A stretch of 64,000 nt of DNA from assembly GCA_905250075.1 (NCBI GenBank), contig CAJNOP010000227.1, forward strand, positions 186,001 to 250,000, written 5' to 3'. The notes beneath the pieces are model-generated. The model saw only the letters and a program-made list of their open reading frames with translations. It was not told where the DNA came from and searched no databases. A program made the translations under genes and the position numbers. Positions 12,960 through 26,200 of the stretch are shown one piece after another. The stretch is from Rotaria sp. Silwood1. Taxonomy: Eukaryota > Rotifera > Eurotatoria > Philodinida > Philodinidae. The first letter of the stretch is position 1. Each line of letters opens with the position of its first letter.

Positions 12960-15900
12960 TTACGGCTTATTTACATTTTTGACGACAATAATTCCTTTAA
13001 AGTTTGATGCAATTAAGATTCCTTGAAAACCTCGTAGAAAAGCTTGTCCAACAATATTCATTGATAATTGATTATGTGTTTCTTCTTTTGTTAATAAAAC
13101 ATCTGTTACAACATTACGTACAATAACATCACCATCTATATTTCCAACACGTGTATTACCATTTTCTTCTCGTACAAAAACTGGTTTTTGTTCTTGTTGT
13201 GCTGAACGATAATTATGTATGATAATTTCACCATCAACTTTTGATGTTTCACTTGTTTCATTACCTTTTAATTCTTGTAACATCATTTGTTTTGGACCAC
13301 GAAATAATTGTAAATCATTAGTTAATGCTAATGTATCAAAACCATATTGTTCATTAGGTACAAGATTTTCATCCAGAAAAATTTCTTTAATTACTTCATT
13401 TAAACTTATATTTACTGGAGTCTCAAGAGCTTGATGACCAGCAGCTTAATATAAAATAATAATAGAGTTAGAAGAGTCAGACATTTCAAATTTTTGTTCT
13501 CAATTTCTTTAGTATCGTTAAATAGAGCGCATCGAATAATCTATGAAAAACTACTTTTTCGATTGTTTGAAAGAAGTTTTTTTGTGACAATATTGAAAAA
13601 AAGACTAAATTCTAAATATCATGATTAGATTCATCCATTAACACAGATATGTTATTGAGACATAATAGAATATTGTAAGCATTATTTTGAGATTCTGCAG
13701 AGATAATTGATCAAACGAACTGTAATGTATATTACGGTTCGTTTGGTTAATTTTGTCTGCAGAATCACGAGATAATTCTTATAATATTTTTCAAATAACA
13801 AAAAAAGAATTTTTCCACAGATAATTCGATACGTTCTATTTAACGATACAAAATTTTACTAAAACTTCCAATTTCGACCTCTTTCCAATCCTGAATAAAA
13901 GTAGCAAACTTTCTATGAAGTGCTACATATTTCTCGTGTGTGCATGCATGCGACAATAAACCTTAATTGGAAGTAATAATTTGCTTTTCATTAGTTTACA
14001 TTTATTGAAGTGATAATTGACACATATTCTTTCCTTTGTGAAAAACATACATTTAGCGCAAAGAAGCATACAAACAGCTTTTGTCTGGCGTTTTGTTATT
14101 CCACAAGTTATTAATGTTTTTGTTCCTAGGAGTTAAGGCGGCCTATATATCTACTCTAGTATCAACAAAGGTCGTGACTCTTTATTGAGATCTTAGTAAT
14201 TAGTAAGCTCTAAAATAACAAACTCATGTCGTAAGATTAACTCGATTTCATTCAATGCTGCAACTGTAAAACTTTTGAAAATAGACTTGTCATCTTCTCA
14301 ACTATTTCTACTAAAAGTTTTCAAATGAATTTTGATCAAAATTATGATGAAAAAGATACATATTACTACAAAATTAACAATTATTCTTCAGTAGACATTC
14401 TTAATGAGAAGGCAATATTTAGGTTATTTCAAAGAGATTTTTAACGAGACTCAGACTAGAGATAGTGACAACATTCGTCTGTTGAATGACGATTTCAATG
14501 AAAATATTGGTGACAGTATGGTTGAGATAAAGTTATCACAAAAAGAAGAAGATGATATCTGAAACATAATTATTACACATGTGTACTGATGAGGTTACAC
14601 TTTGTGGGGAGCCTGTTACCGTTTTCTAGAACTAAACATATGTTAAGAATGAAGGAAAGTTGTTTCATATGGATGTGATTTACGTATAGAGTTGTTTTTT
14701 CATTAAGCTATAACAAGAATTTGACACTAACTGCTTCAATTCACAGCGTACTTTCTAAATCCATTGATGTGTTAATTAATTGTTTTATGTAATTGGAACA
14801 CATTATATAGAATGAGAATGTTTATGCTTAGAAAAATGAGACTAGACTATGGAATTTTTAATCTGTTCATTTTCTTTAGAAGCCTCAAGTGTTCGAAAAA
14901 CTCGAATTCCGATATAAAGAAAACTTAAGTAGAGTAGCTTCAAAAAATAGATGTTGTGTATGCAATTTATGGAAAACTATACACATCTTGAAAAGTGTTA
15001 GATGTCGAAAAGGCTTTGTTGAAAAATTTTGAACTTTTATTTATGAAACTTAGTCTAGTTGAGGGTGTTTTTTTTAGAAGCTGAATGACCATGCTGGTTA
15101 ACATGTATCTAACTGACATTATGCTCATACTACAGTACTGCTAATCATGGAATGACCCCGGACAAGTCCCCAACGCGTGTTGACTTCGGGTCATTCGTCT
15201 GATAACATGTTGACTAAGTTGTGATATTAGACACTTATTATACTGTAAAATAGCTGAAAGACAGAGATGCCTTTCTTTGTTTATCATAATCATCGTATTT
15301 CTTAGATCCATATGTCAACATATTTATTTTCGTAAGTCTACTATGATCTACTCATAATTTCTCGAGGTCTATATGTGCTTACATTCTTCTAGAATTTTCA
15401 TATATATAGTTATTATCACTAAATGGTTGGTGTCAAAGATTTCAGTCTAATCTAATTTTCTATGACTTATCTTCTTTTAGATAAGCATAATCTATTAATG
15501 AAAGATTTGCAATTATTATGATTAATAGACTTGATCTCTGATAGCCTATTTTGTTTTTTTTTGTATTTCTTACCAGCTCGCATAACACCACCAACAACAC
15601 TTTCCAAACTTTGTTCAATTTTTTTCAAGAATAATGATGGATCATATAGTTTAACTAAAATAAAAAAATAAAAATAATTTAAATTTTACTTCGAATAATT
15701 TTTTTTTTGAAAATCTATTTAAAAAATCAAAAATATATATTAACCTGCATCTGTTTCAAATTTAAATTGTTGTATAATATTATTTTCATCATTAGATAAT
15801 GGTAATGCTTGATTATGTATTTTAAAAGCATAAGCCGTATTTTCTTGAAGATTTTTAATAGTCATACTTAAATGATCTTTATCAATTGTTCCAACCTTTT

Positions 15901-18498
15901 TAAAATATCGAATGAATATTTTTTTTTTTTTATAAAAATCTAAATTATTTACATACTTTAGTCCAATCATCATCAGCTGTTTCTTTTTTTGAATAAACAT
16001 CAAAAACATCTTCAAATGAAGCTGGTTTATCATTAGGAACAATAGCTTCGATAAGAACACTTGTAGCATCAGTTTGATGAATAGCAAATTGAGGAGGAGG
16101 AACTCGTTTTTTAGCTTCATCTTTGATCACTAGATTAATAAAAGAAAAATTTTAAAATAAGTAGAAAAATTTAACGAACATCGTGGTTTGCGTGATGGTG
16201 GCATTTTAACATCAAGAACAAGTGAAAGTTGTGAAGTACTAGCTTCATTTCCTGGTGTTATTCCACGTAAAATTGGTGTAAAACGAAATTTATAATTAGT
16301 ATCTTGTTCAAGTTTGTTAATAGTTAAATGAGGACTATCACGAGTTATATCCGGCATCTGAAAACAAAGAGGGTTCATCTTTCATTATGTTTAGATATCA
16401 ATTTATTCATACTTGTTTCCATTGATCTAATTGATCGATTGTTGTATATTCAACTTTATATCGATCGAATTCTTTAAAGCCTTCTTCTGAAATATCAACA
16501 TCAACAGTATTTGATGATGTTGGTACAATACGTAATGAACTAAGCCATTCATTAACATTATGTACGGTCAATACGTCTGGTTCGGGTTCGTCTTGTGTAA
16601 ATAAAAAAAAAAGAAAAAGAATTTCACAAATCAAATCGATCAAATACGGAATGGTCTAAAAGTCAGTTTAATGAAAAAAAACAATTGAATATCTTTGCCA
16701 TAGTTTGTTCAAATAAGCCGACTTTTTTTTTACCGAAGATAAATGAGTATGAAAAATATTGAAAAGAATCTTTTTGATAGATCACTATTGGCTCCGACAT
16801 AAAAATGCCGTCTTTCCTAATTATTTTAAACGAAAGATCTTCTCAACAAGTCCAAAGTTTCTGAACCTATATATTATCAAATAGTAACAGACGGATGTGT
16901 GTAAAGAGAACAACTACATTCAGAGGTTATAAAATACCATAACTCACATCTATACCCCGTCCTTCGAAAGCTATCATGAAGGTATAATATAGTATTTTTC
17001 GGCGAAATATGTGCTCACAAGCTGTGAATCAGCTTGGAAAGCTCTTCTGTCAAGAATAATCAAGGAAAGATTGTATTTCTCTATCGAAGTCGACAGTGAT
17101 AAATCAAAATGATTCTGTTCAATATTTTCCTTAAGGATACTATCAACCATGAACACGATTGTTTGTCATCAGTAAAAAAAAAGAAAGACATCCTATTTGA
17201 TTAAACTATAGAGAAGATATTCAATTTTTTCTTCGATTAACTGACATTTGAACTAGCCTTTATATGATACCTGATTTTGCAGCTTGTTGTGATTCTGATG
17301 GTACCAAACGAAATTGGCATTGTTGAGCATCAGTTAAATTATCTATTTTAGCTGAACCTTGTGAACGAGGAACTTTTGTAACTTTAATCCATTCTGTTTG
17401 ACCTGCTTCTTTCTTTTCAATATCATACATATTTATTGTATCATTTTCATCTTTTTTCCATGTTAATTGAACAGAATTAGCCGAAAGAATTTCAACATCA
17501 GGTATTATAATATGTTTTTTATCTTTTGAATTTATGTATATATCATCTGTTGGTTTACTAGTAAATATTTTTCCATTACCAAGATGAGCTTTTAAACGAA
17601 AACGTGATGGAATATTATCATCATTATCATTAGCAATTAATGATGATATATCTAATTCAATTTGATTTTGTTTTTTATCAATTTTTTCTTCAATAGGTAA
17701 CCATTCTTTATCACCTAATTGTCGTTCAATTGTATAATAATCAATACCTGATGATGAACTTGGTGATATCCATTCACATACAAGACGACCTAGAGAATTT
17801 TGATTAGATAATGGTATATCTTCATAACGAACAGTAAATGAAATTAATTCAATATCATCTGGTTTATCATTATCATCTTTTATTCGAACACTTTTTTTAG
17901 CACGTCGTTTTTCATCATATTCTGCTAATTCAGCTTCATATTTAGCTTTAGCTCGTAGACGAGATGCTCTATCATCATCTGAATTTGAAACTGGTGAATT
18001 ATCATGTTCTTCACTTATTCGATTTCGACGTTCACGATTTGGATAAGGACGTTGATATGATACGTATGATGATGGTCGTTTTTTATGATCATCTTTTTCC
18101 ATTTCACGAAGACGTTGATAAGCAATACTTCCTGGTAAAACTATTGGCTCATTTATACGATCAAATTCATAATAAGATCGTGGTCGCATTCTTCCAATAG
18201 GTGTTGTATCAAAATACCAACCAAGAAATATTTCATCTTCACCAAGCATACGTAAAATACGATTTAATTGTGATTCTTGACCATTAATCTAAATTATATA
18301 TAAATATTAATATTTAATAAAATTTAACTTAATAAAACTCACTGTTTCAAAACTATTTCGTAAAAAATGATAATCTTCTAAACGTTGTTCAGCTCCAGCA
18401 GCCATAAAATGTGTAACTAAATGTGATGTGTCTTCCTATATTATAGAAAAATTTTTGTAAGATTTCAATTCATATACATGTATGAAATAACTTACCAT
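12960..18498 (-). CDS. intracellular fibronectin type III repeat protein
   Basis: Nine coding exons: 18496-18498 (ATG only), 18343-18435, 17271-18288, 16413-16591, 16180-16357, 15957-16129, 15745-15895, 15574-15654 and 12960-13444. All phases agree, giving 786 aa. There is no signal peptide. The N-terminus (about 1-100) is unrecognised and includes GEDEIFLGWYFDTTPIG; a basic/acidic linker follows. Four fibronectin-III-like beta-sandwich units then span roughly residues 165-275, 280-380, 385-500 and 500-610. Their hallmark W, Y-x-V and L-x-P-x-T-x-Y-type residues are visible, for example LEQDTNYKFRFTPI and LQENTAYAFKI. The C-terminal 160 aa (ending IIVVKNVNKP) form an unrecognised domain. A cytoskeletal or scaffold role is a guess. 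The last intron (2.1 kb, 13445-15573) holds two repeats, and intron 16592-17270 is 679 nt; the rest are short. Confidence 0.75.
13513..13848. repeat. foldback repeat in last intron of the FN3 gene
   Basis: Roughly 336 bp in which the outer sequence TATCGTTAAATAGAGCG and the inner block GATTCTGCAGA...TAATT..CAAACGAAC both recur as reverse complements (right copies near 13735-13848). The whole unit is an imperfect palindrome centred near 13,725. There is no coding content. It is probably a non-autonomous foldback or MITE. Confidence 0.6.
15080..15232. repeat. dispersed repeat copy with internal inverted repeats
   Basis: The segment contains GCTGAATGACC and GGAATGACCCCGG facing CGGGTCATTCG, and GGTTAACATGT facing ATAACATGTTGAC. 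It is locally more GC-rich than its surroundings. A diverged relative lies at 1026-1135. Confidence 0.5.
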
Positions 18499-20201
18499 GT
18501 CTTATTTGTCTAGTCCTTAACTGAATACAATATCAAATAAAGAAAGGTATTGGTTTTACTCAATAGATATAGGCAAGCGTCTGTTGCACGTGCAAAGAAA
18601 TATTATATATCTTATAGACAAAAAAAAAGTTCTTGTAGATTTATTTCGAGCTTCTGTTCTTGATGAATCTCATCATCAACAAAAAAAAAACGATAGGCGA
18701 AAGTCAGACAGATGTTGTTGTTGTTGTTGTTATTTTCTGTTAGTGGGTCTATTGCTTATCATATTGATAGATCGTATCAGTAAATCATCACATTCATCCG
18801 TAATGGAATATTTTCATCACATATAACGATTTTTGCTTTATTATATTATTATCAAAACAGAATAACAACGAATAGTTCTGGAAAATAAATGAAAAATAGA
18901 GACCAGACAAAAAAAAATATATAGAAGAGAATGCTAGTGGTATAAATGACCCTGCAGCTTTGCACCAAAATATATGTAAAAGCTTTACCAATATTTATTC
19001 CAGTCAAGGTCATTTTTTGATGTTTTCGTCTAACAATCTGTAATAGGTTGGATATCCTATACCAATAAACAATTATTACTATATGTTTATTTATTTCTGT
19101 AGCTAGCAGCATATTTAGTGTACTTTGCTAAATTATATTTCAAGTTTCTGTTAGTATTTGAATGTCATAGTAATTATACCATAGGATTGGCAATGCCAAA
19201 AAAGAAACCACATAATAGAGTAAACAAGAGCAATGCGTTGATGGACAAAGATAAAAGAATTTTTTTATTTATATTATTATTCTAATGCAATGTTTTCATA
19301 TGTATAGAGAATTTATAATTTAATTTAGTTGAATTAAGTGTTTTGAGAGTCAAATTTTTCTTTTATTAATTACTCAATGATAGTTTCTAATGCTATAACA
19401 GATTTTAACTGAATGATCATAAAATAATGATTAATTAATGAATAATAATTTCGATGATAGAAAAAACCGAGAAACTATTAATCTAGTAAATTCTGTTTTT
19501 ATTTTGATTAATGATTGATTATATATAAGTTCGAAGGCCTGTTGTATAACCTATATCTAAACTATTTAGGATGCTTCTATATTGTTTGTTGTTTTGATTG
19601 ATATATCATTTGGGGGGTCAAGAAAAATATCAATTTCAAATGTATTAACTACCATATAATACCCACACAATGTTTTATATCTGTCTTTCATAATGCGCAA
19701 CGATTGTAAATGTCTGTAGTCTTTTACTATTTTCTCCACAGATGTTAATGAATATAACAGTTGTGGAAAACAAAATGTAAGAATATGTTAACATATATTG
19801 GTACTTCGAGACCGATTATTTATGCCATACGAGCTGATCAATATCGACAACAAAAATATCACACAATATATAATTAATAAGAAATATTCTGTTTCAAATG
19901 AATAAAATAATCATCCCTAAGATGTTTAAAACAGAAAAAATTTTTCTTCAATTTGCAATTTTCATAATAATAAATCATAATCTGTTGTTGTTGTTTTTTT
20001 TTTCTATACTTTGATTAATTCAAATAAAAAGAGAAAACTATATCATGCAAATAATTCGTCGAATGTTTATTAAGCAGGAACAAAAATGCAAATACAATAG
20101 ATTTTAAATCTCACGAGAAAATAAAAAAAAAAAAAAATGAATAAATTCACAAAATAATTTACTCATGTGCAAAAATTTCTATTTATATAAATAGAAATTA
20201 A
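18499..20201. other. intergenic between FN3 gene 5' end and SDHD 3' end
   Basis: About 1.7 kb, AT-rich. A (GTT)n microsatellite at about 18712-18731 creates an artificial poly-Cys reading frame. No gene is supported. The FN3 gene promoter must lie at the low-coordinate end. Confidence 0.45.
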
Positions 20202-20855
20202 TTAATACATAGTCCATAGTGCTTTCAGTGCTTTTATCAAACCCATATTATTATAATTAAAATAACTATTATAAAATAAAATAAATAGAATATTTTTTTT
20301 TGTTTTTAATAATTCCTACCAAAGTCCAGCAAAAGCAATTGTTGTAAGTATATATCGAATAATATTAGCTAATGGTAATGCTTTTCTTGGACAATAATCA
20401 ATTAATACTGCATCCATTCCTATCAACAGAATATTAATATATTATTATTCTATAAAAAAAAAAATCTTCAAGAGAAAACAAAACCCCAATGTGCATGAAT
20501 AGCAAGTGAAACAGCCAATAAATAATTCATAAACATTGAACTAAATATAAATGAGATTGGAATGATAGCAAGCATGGTTAAGGCTACAACACGTTCTATT
20601 TTCCAATATTCAGAACCAGTTAAACCTATTGATGTTTGTGGATGATTCATTGAATATTCTGGTTGAATAATAGTTCCACCACCAGTCATAGATATCATTG
20701 TTTTCTATATAAATCAAATTTAAATAAAATAGCAGGATAAAAAAACGAACAGAAAAGATTACTGATGATGGACCACCAAGAAAACTTGAACTAATCAAAC
20801 ATGAATTAACAATACAATTTATGGAACGAAAACTACGTGTATCAGTAAAATCCAT
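20202..20855 (-). CDS. SDHD: succinate dehydrogenase cytochrome b small subunit (complex II CybS)
   Basis: Four exons: 20751-20855, 20485-20704, 20320-20419 and 20202-20265. Phases agree, giving 162 aa (mammalian precursor about 159). The protein is one of the two membrane anchors of mitochondrial complex II. It helps bind heme b and ubiquinone and passes electrons from the iron-sulfur subunit to quinone. Three hydrophobic segments lie near 73-93, 94-112 and 128-147. The family signature SLAIHAHWGMDAVLIDYC matches CybS, with the candidate heme ligand H105 (H107 adjacent) and the quinone-site pair D116-Y117. The C-terminus FAGLCYFNYNNMG is diagnostic. The first 40 residues are Ser/Arg-rich and may act as the mitochondrial targeting signal, although D2 and D5 are unusual. 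The exon 2 donor is CATTGGG|GTTTTG; the alternative GT 4 nt downstream would create a stop. Confidence 0.93.
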
Positions 20856-23239
20856 TCTTTTTTTTTACAAATAACAAATTGAAATCTAAAATAAATAAAA
20901 GATTTATTATTGGTTGATATTAAAAAACCAGACCTGGAAATAGAACGATCTTGCTCAATGAAGAATATATAATCTGTATTCTATTGAAAATAATATCTAC
21001 TGTAATACAAAAAAAAATATTGTATATAATGATTGCTGTTCTTGATAAGAATATATTTCAAATTTTTAACATCTATTATTAATCAATTACGTTATCTGAT
21101 TATACTTAGAATCTATTCAAACATTTACTTGAATCATACTGAGTTTTTTTTTTAATATAAGACTAAAGTATTCAAGAAGTTTCTATTCACAAAAATGAAA
21201 TCCGATATGAATATTTTTATGATGCATCTAAATTACAAACACTTTCTAGAAAATTCTCCTATTATATTTATTTTCATATGTTTCTAAAGTACGACTATTT
21301 TTTTTCTCTTCTATTCTGCATCGAGAATATTTTTCTAATGTACGATCACTTTCGGCTCTTCTTCCGATTCTACTTCGTAGATATTTTTCCGTTCAATTAA
21401 GAAAAAAAAACCTCCACAATCAAGAAGACGTAAGCGTAAATCATAGTTTCATTTTTTTTAATCACGTAAACATCAGAATTCGTATGAAAGATCGATCATT
21501 AAAAAAATGTTTAATTTAATAGTAAAAAAAAAATCTCGGATCTATTTTATTGCTATTAAATTGTGTTTATGCCGATTGAAGTCATAAAATTTTTCTCTTG
21601 TCGTTATTTAATGTTAACTTTATCGTTCTATCAAAACATAATGAACATTCAAAAACATTGATTTTCAAATTTCGATTTGAAATGTTGTCTAATGATAAAC
21701 ATCAATGAGAATATTTCATATCTTTTGATGTGCTTCTCTTCTTAAAGTAAAAGTATCAAAACTGTTGATGTATATGAGTAATGTAAAACGGCAAACTTTA
21801 TTTTTGGAATAGAAATAATGAAATAATCTTTAATTTTCATAATAAACTATTCTCATTAAGTTTTAGTCTCTGTGGAAAGTTTTATATTGAAATTTAAAAA
21901 TGAATTTTTGCCAATCTAAAGTTTAGAGCAACTATATTTTGAAATTTTCTTCTCTATGATAATACACTATTGCTTGGATGAATTTTCAAATAACTAAGAT
22001 CTTCGAAACTAGTTCTTTGATTTTCGTTCGAAGTCTATTAGTAAATAAAATATGCTTTGATGAGAGAATCGGACATATCTCATCTTACTCTGAGAGTATT
22101 TAAATCGAGAAGAAAATTTCTGTCCCATCATTCTACTACATAGTGTTAAAACATATCGTAAAAATCCAATATCTTAGTAGAAGAATTCGAATTCTTCTCT
22201 GAAATATTCATTCTACATAATATACATAGTCTTAACTTAAAAATAGTTAATTAATTAGAGAGCTTCCCTGGTAAGACTGATTAACATATCAATAATCCAT
22301 CGTAGTAATCTACTTTTTCTTTTGTATTATTGAAATACTTTTATAATATAAAAAGCTAACAGTATGACATATTCTATCATTGCAATGGATTCTCTTTATG
22401 TATTTTTCGGTCTCCTTAACCTTTTATTTACCAAGTAAAAAAAAAATATGCTTTATCTAAATGAAAAACTTTCTTCTATTCATTAATTTGTATATAAATA
22501 CCTTCAACATATTTGTTTCTTTATATAAAATCTATTCTATTATCATAGTCTACTGTCTAACTAATAACTACATTCTATAGTTTGATTGACATATACTGGT
22601 CATGCCCGTTATCAAGTACAAAATTATAATCAAAAAAATAAAATCAAGAATTCTAATCCCATTGTAATTGAAACAATACATCTGGTTTAATCAATATATA
22701 TTACATACGTCAATCAAATATGCACTGGTTTTTCTCATATACGATCTGAAAAATTTTTCAATCAATATTCTAATTGGTATATAAAATTACGAATAAAAAA
22801 ATTTCGATAGAGTTCGCTAAATATTAAAGATAAAATACAAAAACGAAGAAAAAAAAATCTTTGATAAAAATTTTCATTTTATTTTTTTAAATTAATATAT
22901 CATAGAAATAAAAGTATTATTAATTATATATATTTCGATGAATCATTCATACTCTGACATGAAATGCAACTAAGTGATTGACCGTTGATATCGGTCATTT
23001 ATTTGCTTTTTCTTTTTTTTTCGTTCTTGAGAATACTCATTCGTATATACTACTCGTCATTTTTTTCTTTCGTTTTTTTCTTCATCTAAATAATCAAAAA
23101 AAAGAAAAAATATTATCGCGCGTAAAACTTTCTTAGTTTTTTTTTTGCTTTAGTTTTAATAGATTTTTGCTCTCGTTCATCAACCCGTGTATCCTTGTGT
23201 TTATAAAAGTATAGAAAATTATTTCATACAATTAAACAA
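20856..23239. other. divergent intergenic region between SDHD and SPOP
   Basis: About 2.4 kb between two genes transcribed away from each other, so it should hold both promoters. It is AT-rich with poly-T runs. A diverged copy of the left-edge repeat (CATTGATTTTCAAATTTCGA) lies at about 21650-21730. No other gene is supported. Confidence 0.45.
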
Positions 23240-26200
23240 ATGATGCTTCCTGATTCACCACAAAATATTGTTGTTGTACGAGCACCATCACCATCTGTTC
23301 ATTATATACCGGGTAGTATGAATAATGATAATATTATAATTCAAACACAAAATCATCAACAAATAATACAACAACCAATACATTCATTTAGTCAACCTGT
23401 TTCAGAATCATGGTGTTTAACAAGTGTTAAAGTGATTAAAGTATGTATTTTTGAGAAATTTTGTGTTTTCAAGGATTATTTTCTTTATATTGAATATTAT
23501 ATTTTGTAGTTTTCATTTAATTGGACAATAAATAATTTTTCATTTTGTCGTGAAGAAATGGGTGAAGCATTAAAATCATCATCATTTTCAGCAAATATTA
23601 ATGATAAATTAAAATGGTGTTTACGTTTAAATCCAAAAGGTCTTGATGAAGAATCAAAAGATTATTTATCACTTTATCTATTACTTGTTACTGCACCAAA
23701 TAGTAAATGTGAAACACGTGCAAAATTTAAATTTTCAATACTTAATGCTAAAGGTGATGAAACAAAAGCTATGGAATCTCAACGAGCTTATCGATTTGTT
23801 CAAGGTCAATTGTAATTTTATTTATAGTTTTTGTTAGATTCGTTTTTTTGTTTTTTTTTTCTTCTTTCATCTATTTAGGAAAAGATTGGGGATTTAAAAA
23901 ATTTATTCGTCGAGATTTTCTTATTGATGAAGCAAATGGTTTATTACCAGATGATAAATTAACATTATTTTGTGAAGTTAGTGTAGTTGCAGATAGTATT
24001 AATATTAGTGGACAAACACAAATTAATCCAGTATGTATTTTGAAAATTAATTATTTATAGAACTAATGTTGTTGTTTTGTTTCATAAGAAATTGATGATT
24101 TGACAAAATGAAATTTTGAAATCTATATAAAAATTAGTATTAGTAAAGATAGCTGAAGTTAGTTTACTTTTATTTATTTTTTTTTTATAGTAAAACTAGT
24201 TATCGATCACCCTTATTAAAAAAAAAAGAATAAAGCTCTATTGAAACAATATTTTATAACAAAAACGAGTGCAGAACCTTGAGATCGATTATTTTTTTGT
24301 GCAAGGTCATCTTCACCTTTTCTTCTTGAAACTTTTTTTTTTGTATTTATTTAATATTAAATAACGACAAATTTTTAAAGTTACTAAAAATAAGGAACTA
24401 TGATGACATTTATAATTCTATTTTTATTTTCAAATACAATAATTATAGAACAAGTATTTGCCTTAAAGTTTATTTGATAGAGATGCATTGACCCGAAAGA
24501 TAAAAAGCTTAATAATAAACATAACTAAAGATATTAGGAAATGTAATTTTTCAATATGATCAAGATTCTACATTAAAAAAATACAGAAAGCTTTTAATTC
24601 CATCAGGAATGTTTTTATTAATAGAATAGAACTAGAGAATTATATACTGGAAAATATTTTTCCTATAGTAAATATTTGAAAGAATAATTACAAGTACGAA
24701 GAAAAAGAAATAAAAACAAAGTTCGTTTGTATTTATATTAGAAAAGAATAGCAGTAAGATTAAGATTATTAAGGCCTCCCCCCCTCAAAAATCGATCTCA
24801 GCCTAGGAACGTTCAAATGGGCTGAAATTTGGAGCATGTGTTGGGGCTGAAGTAAGGAGGCTGTGGTAAAATTTTCAGCTCGATTGACTGATATTTAACA
24901 GAGATATGAACCAAACAAGAGTCAAAAATAGCTCATTTTCGGACAAGGATTTCTCAGTTCAGACTCAGTAAATATGTTTAAATTTTTTTTTGTTGGAAAG
25001 AGCGCGTCGAGATGCAGGTCACCACAGAGTCCTTTTTCTTTTAATTCTTACTTTTTTTGCTGAAAAAGGGGATCACAAGTTCAATGACTCAAAAAACGCG
25101 CCAAAATGAGTGTCTATGTACGTACACCTAATAAAAAACAAAGTTTAATTTAAAAAAGGACTCTGTGGTGACCTGCATCTCGACGCGCTCTTTCAAACAA
25201 AAAAAAATTTAAATATATTTACTGAACCTGGACTGAGAAATCCTTGTATCAAGATCAAAAAAATCATAAACCGAAAAATATTTTGTGATTTTTCAAAAAA
25301 CCGCTGGTTTTTCGAATAGGGGGTCTCGAAAAACTTGAAAACCATGCATTTATCTCCATTTCGAAAATTTTGACGAAAATTGACTTGTTTTGAGGGGGGG
25401 GGGAGGCCTTAATCAATCATCATAGTAATTAAGTTAGCAAGCGTTGATAATTTGATTCAAAAGCTCGAGACTGCAAAAGTGAGGTTTAATAAAAGTGTTA
25501 ACTAACAATGAAGAGTTCTCATTTTTATATATAGTATTTGATAGAGAACATTTCGAAGCTATATTCGAAAATTGAAAATATGAAGTAGGTACAACAATAA
25601 AGAATAATTCCTATCAACTTATATCTATATTGACTTTTAGTACTTAGGAAAATATTGTAGATTGCCGATGACATTATCTCTTTTAATGATAGTATTGTAG
25701 ACAGAAGAAACATGATCATTAGAGTGTCGGTACAGAATATAGATACCAAGTATTGCTTTGTATAATCGTCTTATATTACATACGATGAATTTATAGTTCA
25801 TTAAAACTTTTTAACTTATGAAATATTCTTTGATTTACGAAGGTTTAAAAAATTACACTTTTGTTTAATTCGAAAAATGATAGAATTTTAAAATTCTTTT
25901 TGTATGTGTAGTTTTCTGTTCACGACGAAATATCACACAGTAATAATCTTTAATGGCTGATGAAGAAAGTATTGAGATTAGAAAAAAACCTTAGAGTATT
26001 TGAGTTCATGACCTATTGCCGAAAAAAAGCTAAAATTGAGAATTTTTCCCTATAAATACATTTAATAGTCATGAAACTTTCATATAAACAGCTAGAGAAT
26101 AGCTTCTTAGACGAATTCATTAATGAATACTTTTTTCGAAAATAAAAAATTGACTTGACTACTGAAAAACTATTTTTTGTAAAAAATTAAAAAGAGTCGA

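Noticed and set aside
18584-18826. Short frame with six consecutive Cys and a hydrophobic stretch
   Set aside because: The Cys run comes from the (GTT)n microsatellite at 18712-18731; no homologue or splice partner is evident.
20468-20482. Alternative SDHD exon 2 donor 4 nt downstream
   Set aside because: Creates an immediate TGA at the junction and loses the conserved HWG-to-DY spacing.
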